In this document: piece by piece, positions 35,088 to 44,104 of the stretch
Layout: each line of letters opens with the position of its first letter
Position numbering within the stretch: position 1 is the stretch's first letter
NCBI RefSeq assembly: GCF_009754945.1
Contig: NZ_WPIN01000006.1
Span: 124,001 to 188,000, forward strand
Length of the DNA stretch: 64,000 bases
Direction: 5' to 3'
Source of the DNA: Spirosoma arboris
Lineage (GTDB): Bacteria > Bacteroidota > Bacteroidia > Cytophagales > Spirosomataceae
Position numbers and translations under genes: made by a program
The notes under the pieces: model-generated
Told to the model about the DNA's origin: nothing
Database searches by the model: none
The model's input: only the letters and a program-made list of their open reading frames with translations

Positions 35088-36113
35088 TTAAGCAAGTTCC
35101 GTTCGTACGCGTTCGAGCAAGTTTTTCGTCGCTTGAATACCATCGTTGGTAGGCAGATAACCACCGGTTGGATTGTACATGCCGATGATGCCGCCTTCGT
35201 ATTCAATACCTACATAGCCTTTAAAACCGGCATCTTTGATGATCTGGAACATTTTACGGAAGTCGGTTTCGGTCTCGTTACCATTGGCATCGAACTTGTG
35301 TGTCTTGGCACTGATACCTTTAGCGTACGGCATCATTTTCTTCACGCCTTCGTAGCGGTCATATTCCTTGACACACTTGGTGCCCATGATTCCCTTGATA
35401 TCGTTGGTTTCGGGTTTGCTGCGTTGCCGACAGAAGTTACCGAAATCAGGTAATAGGCCCGCATTGGGCATATTCACTTGTTTTATAACCCCAACCAACC
35501 AGTCGATATCGGTCGAGTTACCAAAGTGATTTTCAACAATGACATCCATTTTTGACTTGGCCGCATATTCCAGCAGCTTGTGATACCCATCGGCAGCCGT
35601 TTTAGCAGCTTCGGCAGCAGGATCATCTTCTACGCCCGTCATTGCTTTGGAGGTATCACCCAAATTAACCCGAATGGAACTACAACCCAAATACTTGGCT
35701 GCATCGACCCAGGCATGGTGGGCCTCGACCGCTTGGTGTCGTTTCGTTGCGTCAAGATCTGCAATGTTGGCTCCATCGACCATGATGAGGTTGTTTTTCA
35801 TGCCGAGGTCATCGCATCGTTGCTTGAGTTCTTTCAGGTATGCCTGATCGGTATGTTTGTTGTTGAAAAAACCAGATACATATTCCAGCACATTGATGCC
35901 AAAATCTTTTTTGGTACGAGCGGGGAAATCCATATTCGTCATTTTACCCGAATAGAGTTCGCCCGCAAAGGAGAACTCAGCCAGTGAGATGTCGAACGTA
36001 AATTTTTTAGCGCCCATATCGGCAAAAGTTGATGTTGGTAAGGCCGATGCCAGACTTAATCCGGCGGCTGTCAGGCCCAGTTGATTCAGGAAATCGCGAC
36101 GTGATTGGATCAT
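35088..36113 (-). CDS. Tat-exported xylose-isomerase-like TIM-barrel protein
   Basis: This 341-residue protein has a twin-arginine-type signal (SRRDFLNQLG at 4-13) and a sugar phosphate isomerase/epimerase domain. The metal-ligand segments VENHFGNS and LPDFGNFC are evident. Tat export suggests that it folds with a metal before secretion. It is surrounded by ThuA and sugar-dehydrogenase genes, so a role in periplasmic sugar rearrangement is plausible. No exact reaction can be assigned. Confidence 0.85.
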   Translation of the reverse strand: MIQSRRDFLNQLGLTAAGLSLASALPTSTFADMGAKKFTFDISLAEFSFAGELYSGKMTNMDFPARTKKDFGINVLEYVSGFFNNKHTDQAYLKELKQRCDDLGMKNNLIMVDGANIADLDATKRHQAVEAHHAWVDAAKYLGCSSIRVNLGDTSKAMTGVEDDPAAEAAKTAADGYHKLLEYAAKSKMDVIVENHFGNSTDIDWLVGVIKQVNMPNAGLLPDFGNFCRQRSKPETNDIKGIMGTKCVKEYDRYEGVKKMMPYAKGISAKTHKFDANGNETETDFRKMFQIIKDAGFKGYVGIEYEGGIIGMYNPTGGYLPTNDGIQATKNLLERVRTELA

Positions 36114-36130
36114 GGTTGAAATAGGATTAA

Positions 36131-36297
36131 CCTCACCCCCAGCCCCTCTCCTGTATCAGGAGAGGGGTGCAACGGGAGTTACAAACGTCGTATTTGAGTC
36201 TAGTTTAATCCTTGCTTATAGCAAATGGATTAGGGAAAACAAGTCAGACGTTAAAACCTCCCCTATCCCTGTTGTAGGAGAGGGGCCGGGGGTGAGG
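36131..36297. repeat. Two inverted copies of the CCTCACCCCC repeat
   Basis: Copies at 36131-36170 and 36257-36297 face each other. They are the same repeat as at 34919-35023, each with an internal GGAGAGG/CCTCTCC hairpin. They occupy the spacer between the isomerase start and the sugar dehydrogenase stop; the sequence between them shows nothing. Confidence 0.85.
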
Positions 36298-36311
36298 TGA
36301 TTTTAATTAAA

Positions 36312-39089
36312 TCAGTTAGAAAGCTGTACGGTAACGGGAACAAAGAGCGGGGCTTTACCTGCTTTTTCGTTTTTAAAGACAAAATATAAATCGTGCTGAC
36401 CGGTCGTTGGCTTAATGGTGACCTTAGCCATACTGGGCTTAAAGATGTCGGCAGGGTCTTTGCTTTCGTTAGGCAAAAGCTCCTCAGTCTGGCCCAGCAG
36501 CGGCCCTGTTGCTGAATCAATATGTATTTCGATTCTTCCGCCAACGCAGATGAGCTGCGCTTTAGGAACTGCTACAGCAAACTCCATCGTCTGTACGCCA
36601 GTAAGATCAAACTTGTTGAATTGCACGTAGGTATCAGAGCCCATCACAATGACAATAGGGTAGGGTTGCGTACCCATTTTGAACAGCGTAATGCCTTTCG
36701 ATTGAGTGGTGCTCGTGCCTAATGGTATCAATGGATTACGTAATACCAGCACCTGTTCGCTGGTTTGAGCGGGCAGGCCGTTTGCGCCTTTATCCTTGTA
36801 TGATGCCTGTAACACCAGATTCCCTTTCTCATTTTTATCCGGGGTATACGTACCTTTTGTTGGCAGCGACGGTGTGGCTACTTTCTTATCCGACAAGGTG
36901 AGAATATACTTCACAATCTCGCCCGCATCTGACTGAGCCAATTGTGGGTGGGCCGTCATGATGGCATCGCCCCAGGAACCTCCACCGCCTTTAATAATTT
37001 TGTTTGATAGGCTGGCTACGGCATTCGCATCACTTTTGTAACGTTTTGCCACTTCGACGAACGCTGGGCCAACTGACTTTTTATCCATGAAATGACAGGC
37101 TTTACAGTCGCTCTTTTCCATAAGGACCTGTCCCGCGCCTAAGTAAGTCGCTTCGGAGAACTTGTGACCTGCTTCGCTGACATTTTGAGCATTGGCTTCA
37201 TCCTGGTAGTTAGCCTTCACCATTATCTGCTTCGCCAAAATTTTACCATTGGCCAGGCTTCCGTCTTCTTTATCCGTTACACTTACCTGATAGGCAATCG
37301 GTTGGCCAGGGAAGTAGAAGCTTTTATTTCCATTCATGATGTCCAGTGCTACAGTAGGTGGTTGGTTCCCTGCCATAATATCCACCTCGCGAGAGTCTTT
37401 GAGGCCGTGGGCATCCGTTACAGTCAGAATCACTTTATACTGACCGGGTTTCTGGAAGGTGAACGTTGGATTAGGATCGGCCAAAACCGTTGGCTGACCA
37501 CCTGCCTTGTTGTATATTTTCCACTGATAGGTCATCGCATCGCCATCAGAATCTTTGGTCCCTTCCGACGATAGTTTTACAACCATAGGGACTGCTCCGG
37601 CTTTTTGGTTAGCAGAAGCCTGCACATTTGGTTTGCGGTTACCAGCGTTGAATTCAATTTTCACTAAACGAGAGTCGTCGTTTTTGAGGAACCATCCCGT
37701 GCCATACTCAAGCACATACAGGTCACCGTTCGGTCCGAAGGCCATGTCGATTGGGTGGCTGAATGGCATATTAGGAAGGAATCGCTCGGTCTTGGTCATG
37801 TTGCCCTGACTATCGTAGCTAACCGCCAGAATCATGTCACGCATCCACTCAAACAGGAATGTCTTTCCGTTGTAATAGTCCGGAAAAAGGCGTTTGGCGC
37901 CTTTAAAGTCATCTTTATAATAGGTTGGTCCAGCCATGGCGCTACGACCTCCCGTACCCATAAATGGAAACGTCTTGCTCTCTGCGGCTGGGTACCAGAT
38001 CATAGCCGGCTGGGCAGGAGGCAGGTCATGTAAACCCGTGTTGTTGGGCGAATCGTTAAAGGGATGAGCCGGATCGAATTTGGCACCTCCTTTACCAGTC
38101 GTAAAATCTTTATCGTAATACGCCTTGTTATTGCCTACAAAATAGGGCCAGCCGAAATTGCCTGCTTTTTTCGCCTGATTGTATTCATCTTCGGCGGTTG
38201 GGCCAACGCCAACTGAATCTTCACCTGCATCAGGACCTACATCACCCCAATACAGATAGCCAGTGTGTTTATCTACCGCAATGCGATACGGATTCCGGTG
38301 CCCCATTGTATAAATTTCAGGCCGGGTTTTAGGCGTTCCTTTTGGGAAGAGATTGCCTTCGGGAATCGTGTATGTGCCGTCGGCTTCGGGGTGGATACGC
38401 AGAATCTTGCCCCGTAAATCGTTCGTGTTTCCCGATGATTTCTGAGCATCCCAGGGCCCACGGCCAGGGCGTTCGTCGATGGGGGCATACAATGTAGCGC
38501 GCGGGCTGGTATTATCGCCGGTTGAGAGATAGAGATTGCCGTCGCGGTCCCAATCAATTGAGCCTCCCGTATGGCAACATTGCTCACGCTGGGTGACTAC
38601 TTCGAGGAGTACTTTTTTAGAGGAAAGAACCAACTCATCACCACGTAGCTCGTAACGGGTCAGAATGTTCTTGGATTCGTTACCAGCGGGCGAGTAGTAG
38701 AGATATAACCAATGGTTTTTCTCAAAATTAGGATCGAGGTTCACACCCAAAAGTCCATCTTCGGCTTCTGTTTCGTGCCCTTCCTTATCCTTGTATTTCG
38801 TACTGACCGGAATCGTAGCGATGGTTTTTACCTGCTTCGTTACTGGTGAATACAATTGCACTTGCCCATGCCGTTCAATAAAAAGAACACGCTCGTCGGG
38901 CAAAATGGCCATTTCGAGGGGTTCGTTCAGTTTTTCGGCGAGTACTACTTTTGTAAATCGGTTTTCGTCGGGCTTATCGCCAGGGTCAGTGAACGGCCTT
39001 ACCGAATAGGCTAACAGTCCAATCGCACCAACGCAAAGTGGAATAACTGCCTTGTACGATTGCCGTGAGAAAAAGTGGCGTTTCATCAT
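36312..39089 (-). CDS. PQQ-dependent sugar dehydrogenase with PKD, cytochrome c and C-terminal beta domain
   Basis: This 925-residue exported protein has a hydrophobic signal (about 13-28). Its first domain (about 40-490) is a glucose/sorbosone dehydrogenase propeller with GHRNPYRIAVD and CCHTGGSIDWDRDG. A PKD domain (about 495-580) follows. Then comes a class I cytochrome c with C-K-A-C-H (about 660). The C-terminal ~150 residues resemble a CBM6-like beta domain. Electrons from an oxidised sugar could pass straight to the haem. It is divergent from an NrtR-like regulator with a shared operator-like palindrome (39093-39147), so sugar-responsive control is likely. Confidence 0.88.
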   Translation of the reverse strand: MMKRHFFSRQSYKAVIPLCVGAIGLLAYSVRPFTDPGDKPDENRFTKVVLAEKLNEPLEMAILPDERVLFIERHGQVQLYSPVTKQVKTIATIPVSTKYKDKEGHETEAEDGLLGVNLDPNFEKNHWLYLYYSPAGNESKNILTRYELRGDELVLSSKKVLLEVVTQREQCCHTGGSIDWDRDGNLYLSTGDNTSPRATLYAPIDERPGRGPWDAQKSSGNTNDLRGKILRIHPEADGTYTIPEGNLFPKGTPKTRPEIYTMGHRNPYRIAVDKHTGYLYWGDVGPDAGEDSVGVGPTAEDEYNQAKKAGNFGWPYFVGNNKAYYDKDFTTGKGGAKFDPAHPFNDSPNNTGLHDLPPAQPAMIWYPAAESKTFPFMGTGGRSAMAGPTYYKDDFKGAKRLFPDYYNGKTFLFEWMRDMILAVSYDSQGNMTKTERFLPNMPFSHPIDMAFGPNGDLYVLEYGTGWFLKNDDSRLVKIEFNAGNRKPNVQASANQKAGAVPMVVKLSSEGTKDSDGDAMTYQWKIYNKAGGQPTVLADPNPTFTFQKPGQYKVILTVTDAHGLKDSREVDIMAGNQPPTVALDIMNGNKSFYFPGQPIAYQVSVTDKEDGSLANGKILAKQIMVKANYQDEANAQNVSEAGHKFSEATYLGAGQVLMEKSDCKACHFMDKKSVGPAFVEVAKRYKSDANAVASLSNKIIKGGGGSWGDAIMTAHPQLAQSDAGEIVKYILTLSDKKVATPSLPTKGTYTPDKNEKGNLVLQASYKDKGANGLPAQTSEQVLVLRNPLIPLGTSTTQSKGITLFKMGTQPYPIVIVMGSDTYVQFNKFDLTGVQTMEFAVAVPKAQLICVGGRIEIHIDSATGPLLGQTEELLPNESKDPADIFKPSMAKVTIKPTTGQHDLYFVFKNEKAGKAPLFVPVTVQLSN

Positions 39090-39092
39090 AGA

Positions 39093-39147
39093 TGTGTAAT
39101 TTTAACACAATGATAGCAATTTTATTTCATTGTGTTGAAAATACACA
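39093..39147. promoter_or_regulatory. Palindromic operator-like site in divergent promoter
   Basis: Arms 39093-39113 and 39127-39147 share TGTGTA..TTT..AACACAATGA with few mismatches and surround a 13-base AT-rich centre. It sits in the 83-base gap between the PQQ dehydrogenase and the NrtR-like gene. It is shorter and more AT-rich than the spacer palindromes and lies between two starts. A NUDIX-family repressor binding here would control both genes. Confidence 0.6.
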
Positions 39148-39172
39148 CTATGTTTATTCTTAAATTTTCCAC

Positions 39173-39946
39173 ATGGAATACCAAAAGGCATTGCGACAAC
39201 TAATTGAAGAGTTTAAGACCAATTTCATGCCCTCTGTATCGCTGGATCTAGCCATATTCGGGTTTCACGACGGGCAATTAAAGGTGCTTCTCCTGCGCTG
39301 GAAAGGCACTGATGACTGGTGTTTGCCAGGCGGACGAATTCGCCACGAAGAAAACCTGGAAGTGGCCGCTTATCGGAGTCTACAACAACGGACAGGCTTA
39401 CGTGAGATTTTCCTGCAACAGTTCCACACGTTCGGCGACGTTATGCGTTACACGAATTTCAGTAAGCAGGAAACGATGGCGAAGCTGGGCTTACCCGAAG
39501 ATATTACAGAGGAGCTTGTTAGTCGTGATGTGTCAGTAGGTTATTATGCGCTAGTTGAGTTTGCGAATGCGGTGCCAACACCTGATTTCTTTACCGAAGA
39601 GTGTCGCTGGTGGGATATTGACCAGATTCCACCGCTTCTTTTTGACCATAATGACATGATCAAGCTGGCGCTGAAGACCCTTCGACGACAGCTTAGTTAT
39701 CAGCCCATTGGCTATAATTTACTGCCTGATAAATTTACAATGCCTGATATCCAGCAGCTTTATGAAACAATTTTAGGCCAGACGCTAGACCGACGGAATT
39801 TCCAGAAACGAATGCTTGGCTATAATATTCTGGAGCGGCTAGAGGAGCGTAAAACTGGCGGAGCGCATAAGGCTCCCTATTTATATCGATTTGATAAAGA
39901 GAAATACGAAAAAGCCCTGGCCGAAGAAATTCTGTTTGTTGGCTGA
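39173..39946 (+). CDS. NrtR-like NUDIX transcriptional regulator
   Basis: This 257-residue protein has an N-terminal NUDIX domain with box GGRIRHEENLEVAAYRSLQQ. Three catalytic Glu positions are Ser69, Gln72 and Arg73, so it cannot hydrolyse nucleoside diphosphates. A winged helix domain occupies the C-terminal ~90 residues (PDIQQLYETILGQTLDRRNF). This is the pattern of NrtR/AraR-type sensors, in which the NUDIX part binds a metabolite. It is divergent from the sugar dehydrogenase and probably controls it through the palindrome at 39093. Confidence 0.82.
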   Translation: MEYQKALRQLIEEFKTNFMPSVSLDLAIFGFHDGQLKVLLLRWKGTDDWCLPGGRIRHEENLEVAAYRSLQQRTGLREIFLQQFHTFGDVMRYTNFSKQETMAKLGLPEDITEELVSRDVSVGYYALVEFANAVPTPDFFTEECRWWDIDQIPPLLFDHNDMIKLALKTLRRQLSYQPIGYNLLPDKFTMPDIQQLYETILGQTLDRRNFQKRMLGYNILERLEERKTGGAHKAPYLYRFDKEKYEKALAEEILFVG

Positions 39947-40062
39947 GAACATTTTGCCCCGATTCTTTTTACATTAGTCTTTGCAATCAGCCAGTTGGGT
40001 GCGATTGCAGGAAACCTTCTATTACCTGAATTGTTAAACTAGCCGTATCAGTACTGTACCTT

Positions 40063-41022
40063 ATGAATACAACCATTCGATTAGCGCTTGACCGGACTCC
40101 TAACACTAACCACACGGGCTTTTATGTTGCCTTTGCAAAAGGAGCTTATCAACGGGCCGGTCTCGATGTAGAATTCATCTCGCCTGATCAGGAAAATTAT
40201 CAGACAGCCCCGGCCCGTCGTGTGGCCCAGAGCGATGCTCATCTGGCCATTACTCCTTCCGAAAGTGTGATTAGTTATCAGACTAACGGAGTTCCTCTGG
40301 TAGCCATAGCCACCTTGCTGGCTCGCGATGTGAGTGCGATTATGACGCTGAAAGAAAGTGGTATCAATCGACCGAAGGAATTAGATGGCAAAGTATATGC
40401 TTCTTACGGTGCTCGTTACGAAGAGGATATTATTCGACAATTGATTCAAAATGACGATGGTCGGGGGCAGTTTGTTCCACATAAGTCGCCTTGGGCCAAT
40501 ATTTGGCGTGCCTTAGTGACTCGGGAGGTCGATGCCGCCTGGTGCTGGCTTACCTGGGAGGGGGTCAAAGCCGATATAGATGGTATTGATCTAAACCAGT
40601 TTTTGTTTGACGAATACGAAATTCCGTATGGGTACAATCCTGTTCTGACCGTCCATCGTGATTGGGCAGAGGAGAATACTGATGCGTTGCGGGCATTTCT
40701 GGAAGCAACGGCCGCTGGTTTCCGGTTCGCGATGAAAAACCCCGATGAATCGGCTCGTATCCTGATGAAAACGGCAAATCACCCCAGCTTAACCAATCGC
40801 AATTTTGTGGAGCAAAGTCAGCAGATGGTTTCTGGTTATTACCTGGATGGCGAAGGCAATTGGGGTTTCATGCATCGAACCATCTGGGTATCATTCGTTA
40901 ACTGGATGATTCGCAATCGGATGCTCACCGATTCGCAGGGTGAATTGATTCAACGAATGGACGTTGATACGCTCTTTACGAACAAATACTTTGAAGGCGT
41001 CCCGGCGGTGATACGCCTATAG
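40063..41022 (+). CDS. NMT1/THI5-like substrate-binding-fold protein, orphan
   Basis: This 319-residue protein has the NMT1/THI5 two-lobed fold with NTNHTGFYVAFAKGAYQRAG near the N-terminus. No signal peptide is evident and no ABC permease or ATPase gene is adjacent, so it is probably cytoplasmic. A single Cys is in DAAWCWLTWEG; the CCCFC cluster of yeast THI5 is not present, so pyrimidine synthase activity is not supported. It may be a soluble binding protein or an enzyme of unknown reaction. Confidence 0.75.
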   Translation: MNTTIRLALDRTPNTNHTGFYVAFAKGAYQRAGLDVEFISPDQENYQTAPARRVAQSDAHLAITPSESVISYQTNGVPLVAIATLLARDVSAIMTLKESGINRPKELDGKVYASYGARYEEDIIRQLIQNDDGRGQFVPHKSPWANIWRALVTREVDAAWCWLTWEGVKADIDGIDLNQFLFDEYEIPYGYNPVLTVHRDWAEENTDALRAFLEATAAGFRFAMKNPDESARILMKTANHPSLTNRNFVEQSQQMVSGYYLDGEGNWGFMHRTIWVSFVNWMIRNRMLTDSQGELIQRMDVDTLFTNKYFEGVPAVIRL

Positions 41023-41043
41023 TGCCTGGGGGTTGCCTACTAT

Positions 41044-41099
41044 TTTCGCCCCCTTCAGGGTCGTATGTTTATAAACATACGACCCTGAAGGGGGCGAAA
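41044..41099. terminator. Perfect loop-less 56-base palindrome between convergent genes
   Basis: The 28-base arms (41044-41071 and 41072-41099) are exactly complementary with no intervening base, giving a 56-base perfect palindrome. It lies between the ends of the + NMT1 gene and the - esterase gene, so it should act as a bidirectional terminator. Perfect palindromes of this length are usually unstable in dividing cells. Confidence 0.92.
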
Positions 41100-41127
41100 T
41101 CTTTTCTTAAGGTAGAATAGCCTCAGT

Positions 41128-42084
41128 TTACTTCATTGGGTGCTTCTCGAAAAAAGCCCACATTAGCTCATTGGCAGATATATTCTTTGTCGCTTTGCCC
41201 AGAATTTTAAGCTCAGGACTAAACGGTCGATCGGGCCAGGTGTGGCCTCCACCTTCAATAGCATATAAGATTACTTCACTCCCCTGTTTACCTCCCGTAT
41301 ATGATTTGCGGATGACTTTGGTGCCGTCATTGACTTTCTCCGCTAATTCGGTGGTTACTGGTGTCTCATGACATCCATCAGCCTTTACCCAGTTACGAAT
41401 GGAATAGTCAACGGAATAGTAATCCGTTCCTGACGGGTCTAGCTTGCCCTTGCCTCCATTGAAAGGGACAGCTTCATCGGCCGTTCCATGAAAATGAATA
41501 ACCGGTACAGGCCGTTTAGGAGTACATGTTTCGGTTCCCATCGGTCCGGCAATTGGAGCAATGGCCGCAATCTGGTCCGATAATTCAGACGCCAGGCGAT
41601 ACACCAAAATAGCACCCATCGACATGCCGGTGGCATAAACACGCTTTTTATCAACCTTGACGATAGTGGATAAATCATCGAGCATGGCTTTAGTAAACTT
41701 AATATCATCTACCTTACTCACTTCAGAATCAGGGCCACCTGGCTGACGCGGGCCACCGTTCCAACCAAGTATACCTTTAGGATAGCCTTCTATTTTTTTT
41801 CCCGTACCATTTGGATAGACGGCGATGAAATTGGCCTGATCGGCCGTTTGATTTAATCCGCATAGTTCAATCCAATCGGTCGCATTACTGCCACCTCCAT
41901 GGAATACCAATACGATAGGGAAGGGTTTACGACCATCATATGATTTTGGTACATGAATAAAATAAGTACGCTCACGCCCATCTACCGTGAGTTTACGCAT
42001 AGAATCACCACCCATTAGTCCATTTGCCCTTATCGTAGCGGATAAAAAGATGATTGCAATGAATGCTAAAACGATCTTTTTCAT
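41128..42084 (-). CDS. Exported LpqC/PHB-depolymerase-like esterase
   Basis: This 318-residue alpha/beta hydrolase has a signal peptide (1-~20). The oxyanion segment is VLVFHGGGSNATDW, the nucleophile elbow is GMS155MGA, and the His is near the C-terminus in GGGHTWPDRPF. The family (COG3509) includes feruloyl esterases and polyhydroxybutyrate depolymerases. Its natural ester is not identified. It is monocistronic, and a perfect palindrome follows. Confidence 0.85.
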   Translation of the reverse strand: MKKIVLAFIAIIFLSATIRANGLMGGDSMRKLTVDGRERTYFIHVPKSYDGRKPFPIVLVFHGGGSNATDWIELCGLNQTADQANFIAVYPNGTGKKIEGYPKGILGWNGGPRQPGGPDSEVSKVDDIKFTKAMLDDLSTIVKVDKKRVYATGMSMGAILVYRLASELSDQIAAIAPIAGPMGTETCTPKRPVPVIHFHGTADEAVPFNGGKGKLDPSGTDYYSVDYSIRNWVKADGCHETPVTTELAEKVNDGTKVIRKSYTGGKQGSEVILYAIEGGGHTWPDRPFSPELKILGKATKNISANELMWAFFEKHPMK

Positions 42085-42290
42085 TCTTCAACTTGGATGT
42101 TTACTTGAAAGATATGTTGTTTTATATTAGTAGTTATAAACTATAGGATTAATGGCAGTAATGTCAAATTAAAGGCGATATAGCTATTTGTTCACTTCAT
42201 GTCTGATAGTCTCTACAATGTAGCAGTCAAGTAGGCAGGTGCTGTGCGTGAAGTTGTTAGCATATAGCTATAAAATAAAACAGCTGGGAA

Positions 42291-43076
42291 TTAGTGAAAT
42301 AGCTTCTGTTTTAACTTCTGCCAGAGGGACGGTGTTTTAATAAGGCAAATGCCGCCACCAGTAATGTTTTTCATTTTACTCTGTTTATACAGAATAATAT
42401 CATCTACTGTAATCGGAGTGGTTGCTGGCCGTACGTCGAGTGTAGCACTCCCCCGACTATGATTCGGAAAAGATGTTGCAACGACTATTTTAGGATTTCC
42501 TGATTGAAGAGGCTTGTCTAGTACCTGAACAGACACCGATAGACTAAATGTGCCGGTACTGTCTGTTTGCGTTTCCCAAACTTTCCCAAGCTGGTAAACA
42601 GTGACAGTAGCCTGTGATGCCGGAGATAAATGATCGATTGAATCCATAAGCATAACTCGACCTGTAATAACGCGTTTGGCATCGGGCTCAAAGATCTTTC
42701 GACTGGCAATTGTTGAAACCGTAAAATCGGGTCGTACCGAAGTGGGTGGAGATGGTTTAGGAGCCTGGTTGAGTTGAGCTTTTGCCGTTTGCCAACCGAA
42801 CAGACTCAAGGTGAGTAAACCAGCCCAATGCCGCCAAACAGACATAGCACTCGGATTCGATAAGGGTAGTTGCCGGTTGAGCTGCTCATTGCGGAAACGC
42901 CCACAGCTTGTTTCTGGTGCTTTACTGAGCAGCTTCACCAATTCCTGATCAGTGAATTTCGTATAATCGACTACTGTTTTCTGGCAACTGCCACAAAACC
43001 GCCCACGCTCAGTTGGTTGCATCTCGTCCCAGCCTTCGTGGCACGCTTGCGGAATTTGGATTGTGAGGCTTCGCAT
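42291..43076 (-). CDS. Protein with N-terminal cysteine motif and membrane segment
   Basis: This 261-residue protein has an N-terminal soluble region with C12 (ACHEGW), C28-x2-C31 (RFCGSCQK) and C58 (SCGRF), which looks metal-binding. A hydrophobic segment (about 82-95) and a periplasmic proline-rich linker follow, then a beta-domain with carboxypeptidase-regulatory-like strands. I know no named family for it. It is co-oriented with moaA 32 bases upstream. Confidence 0.65.
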   Translation of the reverse strand: MRSLTIQIPQACHEGWDEMQPTERGRFCGSCQKTVVDYTKFTDQELVKLLSKAPETSCGRFRNEQLNRQLPLSNPSAMSVWRHWAGLLTLSLFGWQTAKAQLNQAPKPSPPTSVRPDFTVSTIASRKIFEPDAKRVITGRVMLMDSIDHLSPASQATVTVYQLGKVWETQTDSTGTFSLSVSVQVLDKPLQSGNPKIVVATSFPNHSRGSATLDVRPATTPITVDDIILYKQSKMKNITGGGICLIKTPSLWQKLKQKLFH

Positions 43077-43108
43077 AGTATATCCAATAACATAAGCTTG
43101 CCTGAAAT

Positions 43109-44104
43109 CTACCCCCCAATCGTTGCCATAGACTCACTGACCGGAGCGCCGGACTGAACACTCCGTTGCTGCTCAGCTTCAAAGCCATTGAGTGGGCGAT
43201 GAGCGAAGGCTTGTAGAAAGGCAGCTGTTAGTTCTTCGTCCGATGCGCCACGGCGGAGTAAAGCACGAATATCCAGCACACCGTTATCGTATAGGCAGGT
43301 TTTAAGAGTTCCCTGCGCTGTCAGGCGAATTCGGTTGCAGGTGCCGCAAAATGTCCGGCTGAAAGCGGCAATCACGCCAATGGTTCCCTGATGACCCGGA
43401 ATCTGGTAATTGGCTGAGGTTGAAAAGGGCGGGTCAGGTAGTTTTTGTAGATCGGGAAAATGCGCCCGAATTTCGTCAATAATTCGTTGGTGCGTCCAGT
43501 TAAGTACTGGATAGTGACTTCCTTCCCCGTTAAAAGGCATTTCTTCAATAAACCGTACATCAACAGGTAGCGTGCGGGTTAGGTCAGAAAGCGGGACTAA
43601 ATCCTGCGTATTCTGCCCATCCATAACAACCGCGTTGATTTTGGTCTGAATCCCAGCCGACAGCAATCCATCGAGTGTTTTCAATACGGCAGGTAGTTCA
43701 TCACGCCGGGTAATTTGTCGAAAGCGTTCACGGTCAAGCGTATCTAAGCTCAAATTCACGGATCGAACGCCGAGTGCGGCTAAGTCGGTAATGTGAGGAG
43801 CTGTTAACACGCCATTGGTTGTCAACGATATATCGTTTAGCCCATCAATAGCAGCCAGTCGATGCAGAAAGTCCATTAATCCAGCCCGAACAAAAGGCTC
43901 TCCACCCGTGATCCGTACTTTCTGCACACCTAATCGAGCCAATACGCGTACTACCCGCTCCATCTCCTCATAGGTCAGCACCTGGTGTTTGGGCAGGTAT
44001 TTAATACCCTCTTCGGGCATACAGTAAAAGCACCGCAAGTTGCAGCGGTCCGTTACAGCCAACCGAAGGTAAGTGATGGGGCGATTGTGATTATCGTAGA
44101 TCAT
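43109..44104 (-). CDS. moaA: GTP 3',8-cyclase (MoaA)
   Basis: This 331-residue radical-SAM enzyme has a first [4Fe-4S] site C21-x3-C25-x2-C28 (RCNLRCFYCMP). The second C-terminal cluster is CGTCNRIRLTAQGTLKTC. The terminal IGG is also present. It makes the first intermediate of molybdopterin biosynthesis. The start is ATG 44104 rather than the extension to 44122, because MIYDNHNRPITYLRL is the usual opening. No other moa, moe or molybdoenzyme gene is in this window. Confidence 0.95.
   Translation of the reverse strand: MIYDNHNRPITYLRLAVTDRCNLRCFYCMPEEGIKYLPKHQVLTYEEMERVVRVLARLGVQKVRITGGEPFVRAGLMDFLHRLAAIDGLNDISLTTNGVLTAPHITDLAALGVRSVNLSLDTLDRERFRQITRRDELPAVLKTLDGLLSAGIQTKINAVVMDGQNTQDLVPLSDLTRTLPVDVRFIEEMPFNGEGSHYPVLNWTHQRIIDEIRAHFPDLQKLPDPPFSTSANYQIPGHQGTIGVIAAFSRTFCGTCNRIRLTAQGTLKTCLYDNGVLDIRALLRRGASDEELTAAFLQAFAHRPLNGFEAEQQRSVQSGAPVSESMATIGG

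Noticed and set aside
36112..36300. Small ORF with TSPPAPLLYQERG-type peptide
   Set aside because: This peptide is the usual false translation of the CCTCACCCCC repeat.
40063..41022. Assignment as thiamine pyrimidine synthase THI5
   Set aside because: The Cys cluster expected of the yeast enzyme is missing, so only the fold family is claimed.
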